The position numbers were made by a program, and so were the translations under genes. A stretch of 14,059 nt of DNA, from the NCBI GenBank assembly GCA_040388605.1, contig JAZKBN010000087.1:1-14059 (forward strand). The letters are read 5' to 3'. The notes below the pieces were generated by a model. That model made no database searches. It was not told the origin of the DNA and was given only the letters and a program-made list of their open reading frames with translations. Of the stretch, positions 6,105 to 13,500 are shown one piece after another (position 1 is the stretch's first letter; each line of letters starts with the position of its first letter). The DNA comes from JAZKBN01 sp040388605 (GTDB lineage Bacteria; Bacteroidota; Bacteroidia; Cytophagales; Flexibacteraceae).

Positions 6105-7289
6105 TTACTGGGCCGGCTCCTGTACCTTTTCCTTCAGCTTGGCCCTCGTGAAAGGTTTTTCAGCAATAAGCGAAGTAAGATAGCCATAAGCCAAACAAAT
6201 ACATGCTCCGAAAACAATCATCCATTGGCTTTGTGGTAAGAGACCGCCTGAGCGGGCCATAAGCAGGCCGCTCATGAAAACCACTAAGGGCATGTGGTGT
6301 ATATAAAGGCTATAGCTCATATCGCCCAGCCATTTAAGTTTGGCGAGCCAATCAAGGGTTATATATTTCTGAATCCATAGGAGGGTTGCAAGCATACCTG
6401 CAAAAAACATAGCTGAATGCAGCGCAGGTGTATCAAGATACAAAAACCTTGTTGGCAGGTATGTTAAAAGTACAGCTAAAGGCATTAACATACTCAGCCA
6501 TTCCATTTTCAAATTAATTCGGCCGGTATATATATCAGCAACCACCACACCGAACCACCAAAATAACATAGGGAAAAGCACTCGGTTAAAAAATACCAGG
6601 GGTATATAATTTTGAACTAAGTACATATCCGTTCTCCTTGCAATATACGATATGGTAATCATTAGCAGAAACGAGCCTATTGCAGTTCTGCGTGCTGCAA
6701 GAAACATCAGCGGGTAAAATACATAGAACCAAACCTCCAATGCAAGTGACCATAAGGGTCCATTTGTTCCCCAAACCGGAACATTCCATACAGCTATCTG
6801 AACAGATAGTAAGTTACCGATAAATGCATACCAGTCATGAAAAAACACTGCGCTGTGATTCACCTGGGGATAAGGGCTGTTTGCCAAATAAACAGGAAGC
6901 TCCAGCCAAAGACCTAATTTATCCCAAAAAAGCGTTAACCCAAGGGCAAGAATTAAGGGGGGGTAAACTCTTTTTAACCTGCGCCAATAATAGCTTAGGG
7001 TATCAAACTTTGCCTTAATTCCCTCTCGTTTTATTTGCCGCGCGTATTTAAGGTGTATTACAAAACCCGACAATACAAAGAACAGCAAAACTGCCTCATG
7101 CCCGTATTTGAAGAGTGAAAGGAAATACATCAGCCATGTGCTAAGCTTACTGTATTGCTCAGGGTGAAGTTTATAACCGGTGGTAAAACCTTCCCACAGC
7201 ATAAGGCGGGTATGGCCTATCATTACATATAATGCAGCCAGGCCGCGCAGGCCGTCTAAAAATCGAAGGTCGTTATTCTGTTTGCTCAC
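6105..7289 (-). CDS. Acyltransferase-3 family membrane protein (OafA/NodX-like)
   Basis: A 394-residue polytopic membrane protein with about ten hydrophobic segments spread over its length. The N-terminus RFLDGLRGLAALYVMIGH holds the R-X10-H motif of the family (R15 and H26), needed for transfer of acyl groups, usually acetyl, across the inner membrane. Further family-like blocks are LFFVLSGFVIHLKY (about 75-90), YWRRLKRVYPPL (about 101-112) and a region around WSLALEVWFY. These enzymes O-acylate lipopolysaccharide, exopolysaccharide, peptidoglycan or small molecules; the acceptor here is unknown. Many members carry a fused SGNH domain. This one does not, but it sits beside two separate SGNH-fold genes. 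The start is GTG at 7287-7289; no in-frame ATG lies close upstream. The GSCFA gene follows after 23 bases. Confidence 0.9.
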   Translation of the reverse strand: MSKQNNDLRFLDGLRGLAALYVMIGHTRLMLWEGFTTGYKLHPEQYSKLSTWLMYFLSLFKYGHEAVLLFFVLSGFVIHLKYARQIKREGIKAKFDTLSYYWRRLKRVYPPLILALGLTLFWDKLGLWLELPVYLANSPYPQVNHSAVFFHDWYAFIGNLLSVQIAVWNVPVWGTNGPLWSLALEVWFYVFYPLMFLAARRTAIGSFLLMITISYIARRTDMYLVQNYIPLVFFNRVLFPMLFWWFGVVVADIYTGRINLKMEWLSMLMPLAVLLTYLPTRFLYLDTPALHSAMFFAGMLATLLWIQKYITLDWLAKLKWLGDMSYSLYIHHMPLVVFMSGLLMARSGGLLPQSQWMIVFGACICLAYGYLTSLIAEKPFTRAKLKEKVQEPAQ

Positions 7290-7300
7290 TTTTGGAATCG

Positions 7301-7320
7301 GGCAGGGCTAAAAGCCTGCC
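7301..7320 (-). promoter_or_regulatory. Hairpin just upstream of the acyltransferase start
   Basis: GGCAGG (7301-7306) pairs with CCTGCC (7315-7320). The stem continues inward as CT/AG past a single bulged base, leaving a 3-base loop. It ends 11 bases before the GTG start codon. It could hinder ribosome loading or mark a transcript end. It has no T run in the minus direction, so a terminator is unlikely. Confidence 0.35.
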
Positions 7321-7459
7321 TAAAGCATTGTGTTGTAATTAATTTGTTGGTGAGAAATGCAGGGGCGCACTTTTTAGTTAAACGTGGCTGGCGAAAGACC
7401 CGGATAACCCATTATGCGTTGTCATAATCGTCCTGATTCTGAACTTAACCTGATTAAAC

Positions 7460-8155
7460 CTAAACGGCCATCTCATTAAGTTTTTTACTAAGCGCCAGGC
7501 CCCAAACCATATAGCCGGCTGCAGAAAGGTGCAGGCCATCGGAAGTGTATTCTGCAGCTAATGAGCCGTTAACCGAAAGTTCAGGGTTAAGATCCATATA
7601 CTCAATGTTATTAGTAAGGCACCAAGCCTGCATGCGCGTATTCAGGGCATTTATACGTTCATTTGCACCTTGTTGCCTGTCAAGCACATGCAAAGTGCTG
7701 AATACCAAAAGCCGTATTTTCTTTTCTTTTACCTTGGCCAACAGTCGCGTATAGCTTTCGAAAATTACATCGTTGCTGCGGCCGAAGAGGAGCATATCAT
7801 TTATTCCGGCCATCACACAAATCAGCTTGGGCTTGCTTTCAGCAATAACGCCTATGCGATTATACATGCCTTTGGTATCATCGCCCGGAATTCCGCGATT
7901 GATAATATCGCTGCGGTCCATGAGTTCGCGCCAGTCAACGCCTTCGGTAATAGAATTCCCGAACATCACTATCATAGAATCGCGGCGCGGGTAAAGGCCA
8001 TGTAAATCTTCCTTAACGGCATAGGCAGGGCCCCTGTTAAAATCAATGAGCCTGTTGGCTACATACCTCACATATTGAACTTGCCAAATATACGCCCCGA
8101 CAAGCACTATAAACAATATGCCAATGAACCAGGCCGCGTACTTTTTAAGGAGCAT
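7460..8155 (-). CDS. Membrane-anchored SGNH/GDSL-family hydrolase
   Basis: A 231-residue protein when started at ATG 8153-8155. The N-terminus MLLKKYAAWFIG begins a single membrane segment (about residues 7-25), so the enzyme is probably anchored in the inner membrane facing the periplasm. All SGNH blocks are present: S68 in FGNSITEG, G91 in RGIPGDD, N119 in MAGINDM, and D206/H209 in DGLHLSAAGY. Such enzymes act on esters, often removing or transferring acetyl groups on sugars. A longer frame from TTG 8212 would add 19 residues, but that TTG lies inside a promoter element and the extension would put polar residues before the signal anchor, so I reject it. The neighbouring acyltransferase-3 gene, 170 bases downstream, fits a shared role in glycan acylation (inference). 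Confidence 0.9.
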   Translation of the reverse strand: MLLKKYAAWFIGILFIVLVGAYIWQVQYVRYVANRLIDFNRGPAYAVKEDLHGLYPRRDSMIVMFGNSITEGVDWRELMDRSDIINRGIPGDDTKGMYNRIGVIAESKPKLICVMAGINDMLLFGRSNDVIFESYTRLLAKVKEKKIRLLVFSTLHVLDRQQGANERINALNTRMQAWCLTNNIEYMDLNPELSVNGSLAAEYTSDGLHLSAAGYMVWGLALSKKLNEMAV

Positions 8156-8209
8156 ATCTAATGATGCAATTCTGCAGGGTCTGCTGTTTGCCTGCCCGGT
8201 TTCGGATTG

Positions 8210-8217
8210 CAAAATTA
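8210..8217 (-). promoter_or_regulatory. Bacteroidota-type -7 promoter element of the SGNH hydrolase gene
   Basis: The minus strand reads TAATTTTG, a full match to TAnnTTTG. Transcription would begin near 8203, about 47 bases before the ATG at 8155. The element contains the TTG that would otherwise be read as an upstream start codon. A TTTG lies 14 bases upstream, closer than the usual spacing of the -33 element. Confidence 0.55.
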
Positions 8218-8348
8218 GGAAAAAATGCGGGCAAATGACTTTTACAATCTTTAAAAGACACTGTACTTAAATCACCATCATGCCCTGGAAATGCTGCCGC
8301 TGAATTTTGATACCTGTAAATTCAAAATAAACCTCCTGCCTGGCAATC

Positions 8349-8705
8349 CTATTTCCTGATAACCACCTTAGCCGCCCTGCATACCCCTCCAACCGGGGGA
8401 TTATATTTATACACGGTTACCTCGCACCATTCAATATGGGGGTATTGGGCATAAATGCCGTCTATGATTCGCCCGGCTAGGTGCTCAAGCAATTTACTCG
8501 GAATTTTCATTTCCCGTTCCGCAATGCGGTAAAGGCGCTCGTAATTAACCGTGCTGCCCAGGTTATCATCGTTGGCGGCGTTATCTAAATTGCAGCCCAC
8601 GCTCAGGTCGGCGCCGTAGCGATTACCCATGGTTTGCTCCTCGGTATAAAAGCCGTGATAAGCAAAAAACTCTAACCCTTCCAGGGTAATTATTCCGGCA
8701 GACAT
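8349..8705 (-). CDS. folB: Dihydroneopterin aldolase
   Basis: A 118-residue protein of normal FolB length. The enzyme converts 7,8-dihydroneopterin to 6-hydroxymethyl-7,8-dihydropterin and glycolaldehyde, a step of folate synthesis in the cytoplasm. The N-terminus has the family motif FFAYHGFYTEEQTMGNRY with the catalytic E22. E74 in LLEHLAGRI is the pterin-anchoring Glu, and K100 in YKYNPPVGG is the catalytic Lys; these numbers coincide with those of the Staphylococcus aureus enzyme. NYE (54-56) supplies the expected Tyr region. The gene begins 3 bases after the DivIVA-domain gene, so the two are translated from one message. No other folate gene is nearby. No clear terminator follows; a weak AT-rich inverted repeat lies at 8301-8324. 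Confidence 0.93.
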   Translation of the reverse strand: MSAGIITLEGLEFFAYHGFYTEEQTMGNRYGADLSVGCNLDNAANDDNLGSTVNYERLYRIAEREMKIPSKLLEHLAGRIIDGIYAQYPHIEWCEVTVYKYNPPVGGVCRAAKVVIRK

Positions 8706-8708
8706 ATT

Positions 8709-9401
8709 TTAAATTCGGTCGAAAAATGAACCGGAGGATTTTGGCGCCTGCTCATCGTCATGAAAAGCCGATGGTTTGGCCGGTTCCTCTGCGGCTGACC
8801 ATGAGGTTGTTGGCTGCTTGCTGCCTGCATCGTGCCCTATTTCTGCCGCAGGCGTTGCGGCAATAAACATATTGCCGGATCTGATACGGTTTGCCGCCCT
8901 TTCGGTACGGTCAGATATATCACGGCTGAGGCTCACTAAATCGCTGAGCAGGTTGTCGCGCATGTTTTCAAGATTGCGGTAATCATGCTCCAGGGCCTTT
9001 ACCTCCTGCTGCAGGTCAAGGTAGGTTTTTCGCGATTTTTCCTCGGCATCCTCTAACATGTGGCGGGCCTGGTTACGGGCATCGTTCAATAGGGTTTCTG
9101 CTTTCAGGCGGGCTTCCTGTGCAGTGAGGGCAGCAGCTTTATTGCTTTGCTCAATCATGCCTGCGCCGGTTTCCTCGGCATTTTTTAGTGTCAGGTACAG
9201 GCTTCGTTCCACTTCGCGCAGCTTGGCCGCTTCGCGTTCCGATGCTTCAAGGCGAATTTTAAGCTCGCGGTTTTCTTCAAGCTGTTTCTCCCAGGCCTGG
9301 CTTACGGTGTTCAGAAAGGCCGAAACCTCGTCTTTATCGACGCCGCCAAAGGTCTTTTTCTCAAAGTGTTTTTGCCTGATATCGAGCGGTGTAATTTTCA
9401 T
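8709..9401 (-). CDS. DivIVA-domain coiled-coil protein
   Basis: A 230-residue protein with a DivIVA N-terminal domain (residues 1-32, MKITPLDIRQKHFEKKTFGG then VDKDEVSAFL) and a long Glu/Lys/Leu-rich coiled coil (about 33-165). A Ser/Ala/Pro-rich linker follows, with a short C-terminal motif GSFFDRI. DivIVA proteins bind curved membrane and recruit partners for division, polar growth or chromosome placement. In Bacillus subtilis DivIVA a Phe-Arg pair inserts into and contacts the membrane. Here F18 is kept but the next residue is G19, so membrane contact may differ. The gene lies 18 bases after the WD40 gene and 3 before folB. Its role in Bacteroidota is not established, and no symbol is assigned. 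Confidence 0.88.
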   Translation of the reverse strand: MKITPLDIRQKHFEKKTFGGVDKDEVSAFLNTVSQAWEKQLEENRELKIRLEASEREAAKLREVERSLYLTLKNAEETGAGMIEQSNKAAALTAQEARLKAETLLNDARNQARHMLEDAEEKSRKTYLDLQQEVKALEHDYRNLENMRDNLLSDLVSLSRDISDRTERAANRIRSGNMFIAATPAAEIGHDAGSKQPTTSWSAAEEPAKPSAFHDDEQAPKSSGSFFDRI

Positions 9402-9419
9402 GGAATTTGTACAGAGGGC

Positions 9420-10373
9420 CTAAGCCGGTTCTTTTAAGCGCCAAACCGACACAGTTCTGTCGTCGGAGCAGGAAATGAAAGTATCAGGAAAATCAGGGTG
9501 TTGTATAGCGCAAACCCTGTTTACAGAGGCAGTATGACCGCCATGCCGTGCATAATCTATTACCTTTAAAAGGCGCAGGGTATCGGCATCCCACACCTTT
9601 ATGGTTTTATCCATGCCGGCGCTTAAGAGCAATGCCTGCCTTTGCGCCGAAGCCGGCAGAACGGCCAGGCTGTTAATGGCATATAAATGGGCAGGTACTG
9701 TTTGCACCGGGCTGAAGCCCTTGGCAGGGTCCCAGGTTTTCAGCTTTGCATCCCGGCTCCCGCTTACGAGGAGGCCGTTAGGTAAAAACCGGACCGCAAA
9801 AACTGAGTTATCGTGTGCCCTGAACTCATACAGCACTTTAAGGCTTTGGGCGCTTAGTACACGTATAAATCCATCGGAACTGCCTGCAGCCAATAAGCCG
9901 CCTGATGCATCAAGAGCCAGGCAGCGAATGCTATCCTTACCCAGCTGTATGCTTTGCAGCCTGCGCAAGGCAAGGCTTTCAATCAAATGCAATTGGCCAT
10001 CGCCGCAGGCAACATAAATATGCGTGCCGGCAGCACTGTGCTGAACATCAAATATAGCGCTTTCGGTGAACTTCACCGAGGCACTTTCTTTTTTCAGCTT
10101 CATATCTACCGCGTGTAAGCCTGAAAAATTTTCCGCTATAAGCAGAATGTCAGTGCCGGGCAGGGGGCAGAGCGCATATACCGAACTGCTTACCCTGGCG
10201 TTAATTACACCGTCGAGCAATGGCTCGCGCAGGTCCCAGCGGGCTACGGAACCATCGCCGGAGGCAGAATAAACAAAAGGGCTTTGCGGGAATCGGGCTA
10301 ATGCGTAAACGCAATCGCGGTGGCCCGTATAATGGGCCAAACGTGTAACTTCTATTGCACCGGGGTGAAACAT
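9420..10373 (-). CDS. Seven-bladed WD40 beta-propeller protein
   Basis: A 317-residue protein made almost entirely of seven WD40 repeats, beginning near residues 17, 62, 104, 146, 187, 229 and 275. Clear repeat endings are SGDGSVARWDL (blade 1), SRDAKLKTWD (blade 5), GMDKTIKVWD (blade 6) and CSDDRTVSVWRL (blade 7). Blades 2 to 4 lack the WD pair but keep the spacing. There is no signal peptide, membrane segment or enzymatic domain, so it is probably a cytoplasmic scaffold for protein contacts. It is the first gene of the tight WD40-DivIVA-folB run, which suggests that one partner may be the DivIVA-domain protein; this is inference. The start is ATG 10371-10373. TAACTTGC lies just before it, only loosely like a -7 element. 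Confidence 0.9.
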   Translation of the reverse strand: MFHPGAIEVTRLAHYTGHRDCVYALARFPQSPFVYSASGDGSVARWDLREPLLDGVINARVSSSVYALCPLPGTDILLIAENFSGLHAVDMKLKKESASVKFTESAIFDVQHSAAGTHIYVACGDGQLHLIESLALRRLQSIQLGKDSIRCLALDASGGLLAAGSSDGFIRVLSAQSLKVLYEFRAHDNSVFAVRFLPNGLLVSGSRDAKLKTWDPAKGFSPVQTVPAHLYAINSLAVLPASAQRQALLLSAGMDKTIKVWDADTLRLLKVIDYARHGGHTASVNRVCAIQHPDFPDTFISCSDDRTVSVWRLKEPA

Positions 10374-10566
10374 GGCTGCAAGTTAGCCGGTTTTATGCAC
10401 CCGCTGCGCTGTTTAAATACCCGTAGCATTAAAACAGCATTACCCGGAATGACCTGACGGGCTATACACCTTCGCCGGTGTTTTGCCTGTATAATGCTAT
10501 GATCATTACGGGTAATACAGTTTTGCCGCAATCCCGGGCAAAATCAAATCTTGTGAGCGTAGGCGC
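10374..10566 (-). other. Intergenic stretch rich in inverted repeats
   Basis: Between the large secreted-protein gene and the WD40 gene lie several inverted repeats. GCTGTTTAA with TTAAAACAGC (10408-10438, one bulge), ATTACCCG with CGGGTAAT (10439-10446 and 10509-10516), TATACA with TGTATA and ACACC with GGTGT between those, and TTTTGCC with GGCAAAA (10521-10543) can all pair. Promoter and start signals for the WD40 operon must lie here, but no perfect TAnnTTTG element is visible. Confidence 0.45.
10521..10543 (-). terminator. Possible terminator hairpin after the large secreted-protein gene
   Basis: TTTTGCC (10521-10527) pairs with GGCAAAA (10537-10543) around a 9-base loop, about 24 bases past the stop codon at 10567. 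In the minus direction the downstream stem arm ends in AAAA and is followed by CTGTATT, with no T run, so it is not a classical intrinsic terminator. It is the best candidate near this gene end, at low confidence. Confidence 0.3.
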
Positions 10567-13500
10567 TTAAGGCCTGTTTACCCATTTCAATACCTTGCTG
10601 TGCCCGCCTTCAGTTATTTTCACCAGGTACATGCCGGCAGGTATTTCCGGCAAATCTATACCCTGGCCCGGCTGGATTTCTTTTTCGGCAAGTAACCGGC
10701 CAGATATGGTACTGACACTTACGCGGGCAACATTTCCAAGCCCCGAAATTCTGAAGCTGCCCGTTTGACCCGGGTTAGGATACAGGTAAAGCGGGCGGTT
10801 ATTAAGCTGTTCTGATACGCCTACCGGGGCAACGTAATTGTTTGTAACCTTTAAATCATCTACACGGTAAAATATAGCATTGCCATTGTATGCCCCGGAA
10901 TACAGGCTGAACCTGAAATGCGCGCGGGTATAAGCCGTACTTAATACCCTGAATGTATCTGGCTTCAGGCTGTAATCGCTTGCACCTGATTCCTCAATGT
11001 CATTGGTTGTCCATTTGCGCAAGGTCTTATAGGTGCGCCCGCTGTCGAGGCTAACCGCCATTATTGCCGAATCACCGGGTTGCGGTTCATCTTCATTGGG
11101 TCTTGAGCTTTCGTAAATTACCCTGTACATTAATGTAACTAGGTTTGTGTCGGGCTTAAGCAATACGGGCTCTGTCCAGACTTGGTTAATTTTGGTGGTG
11201 TCTAAGCTTGTTTTCATCACCATAAAATGGTCTTCCTCCACACGGGCAAAAGTGAGCAGGTGCCTGTTCCACTGTGCTATAACCAGGTAATCGTGCAGGT
11301 TGGGCGGTTCGGCACGGTATTGCGCAGGCAGGAAATACATGGGAATAGTATCGAAAGACTGGGTAAAGGGCAGGTGATGCGTGCTGTTATCATGGTAAAC
11401 AATAACAGAATCATGATCTTTATACCGGTTCAGCGAATCGGCCTCAAGGCGAACAGTGTATTTAAATCTCCCGGAATCTTTCAGGGCAACGTAATTACGT
11501 GGGTGCAGGTTCATGAACCGGGTTTGTCCGCTGCGCATGGGCGGATCTAAAATAAGGGTATCGCGCCCTTGTGTGGGTTCAGGGGTATTCACCGAGTATG
11601 AAACGAAGACCCTGCTTACTGCAAGGGTACCCGTATTGCGCAGCGCCATTTTAATGTTATGTGGCGGCATGCCGGGCCCGGTTAATGCCGGCGCAGGCGT
11701 TTGCACCCAATCTAAGGCCATATCGTACGTTTTACCATCCACAAACGGACGCCTTGCGTACCGAACCTTTTTTATAGTTGCCTGGAATAAATCTTCCCAG
11801 GAACCTTGCGCATCCAGGTAGCTTGTGATTCTCAGGTGTGCTACAGCAGGTCTGGGCAGCTTTACAAAACCATAATATAAGCCGGCAGGCATTCGTTCGA
11901 CCCAGGAGTCCGAATAAATTTCAGGAGCTTTTTTAATGAACAGGGTAGTATAAGTCTTGCCGCTGTCGAGGCTTATGGCAACAACTACCGAATCGCCCGG
12001 CTTCATTACAGGATTGCTTGAAACAGTATAATTGGTGCTCATTTCAACGCCTATAAATGTAGTATCGGCGGGCATTAAAACAGGCTCGGTATATACGCGG
12101 GTGCCGCTCAAACCGGCATTTATCTCTAAGCCGCTCAATGTTTCCACATGGGGAAATGACCTGCCTTCGTAAGGTTGCCATTCATGGGTGTTCGGCGGGT
12201 CAGATCGGTATTGGCGGGGCAGGTAGTTGTTGCGAATTGTATCGAATGCCTGTGTAAAAGGCAGTCCGTTGGGCCTGTTATCCATACCGAACTGTATGGT
12301 GTCTTTATAGCCGCTGAACAGGTTATCTGCAGAGCCGTCGGTTGTAAGGGTAACCATAAAGTTCCCGGTATAGGGCACAGGTACAATGGCAGAAGGGTTT
12401 AACCTGTATATGCCGGTTTTATTAGGTTCAAGCGCAGTTGGGAAATTAATAATGTCGCTGCCGCGAACAGGCCCCGGGGTTCCGCCTGCTGTCCATGAAA
12501 TATAAGCCTGGTTAACTGGCTGATTACCCACATTGCGCAACTGCATAATTATGTCGGGCCCGGCCATACCCGGACCAACCAATGCAGGCGCTGATGATTG
12601 TGCCCAATCAATACTTAAGTCTTTAGGCTGCTCCACGGTGCCGAAACAGAAATAATTCCCGTTCCTGAAATTAACAGGTGAATTTGTAAGGCATGATTTA
12701 TCGGTATTCCGGTTTTGGCTGCTGATTGAGGTCCAGGGGCCATAGGGGCTTGTTGATTGGCAAATTCTGTAATGCAAAGCGTTTCCTCTTAAACTATCCC
12801 TCTTTTGGAAAATGAATTTCAACGGGCTTCCTGCGGGCAGGTCATCCATATTCGAGGTAATGCGGTAAATAAATGTGCCTTTCAGGCCCGACAGCGGGAA
12901 GTTGGCAGTGCCTGAGGGGGCTTGGTTAAGCACCTGCACGGAAAGCGATTGACCCCTGTTTTTCAGGTTTTGCGGTGTTCCTACCTTCACCACGCGCTGT
13001 GAGCCGAATTTGTATATGGGGAAAACCAGGGTATCGTACTGCGAATAGCTGAATAAGTTTGGGTTAAAGGTGAGTATGCCCGCGCTTATTCCGTTTTGGT
13101 CGTTGCTGTATTGGTAGTTCACATTTACACTTACCTCTGAGCGTCCGAAGGAAACGGTATCCTGCTCGCGGGCTTTTATTATACCCCAAAAAGTTTCGTT
13201 TCGGCTGCCTAAAGATTGTAGGTTCCTGTTCCCGGTAAGGTAACAGGTGTCTTTCGATTTTTTGTTCATCCACAGGAATGCGGGGGCATCGGGTATAAAA
13301 TAATCGTCTATGCTGCGGGCAGAATCACCTGCTCTGCTGTTATCTGCAAAATTTATATAGTAGCGCGCATTGCAGGAAAGGTTTGGGTTTACCAGCTTAC
13401 CACCCCTGACGTTTATCATTGGCGGCTCCCCGAAAATGCTCAAAGTATCGCGCCTGTAGAGAGATATGGGAGCATAAGACATTACAACGCCTCTGTTAAA

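Noticed and set aside
8301..8324. AT-rich 7-base inverted repeat as folB terminator
   Set aside because: The stem is TGAATTT/AAATTCA with no G+C core and no T run in the minus direction, so termination cannot be supported.
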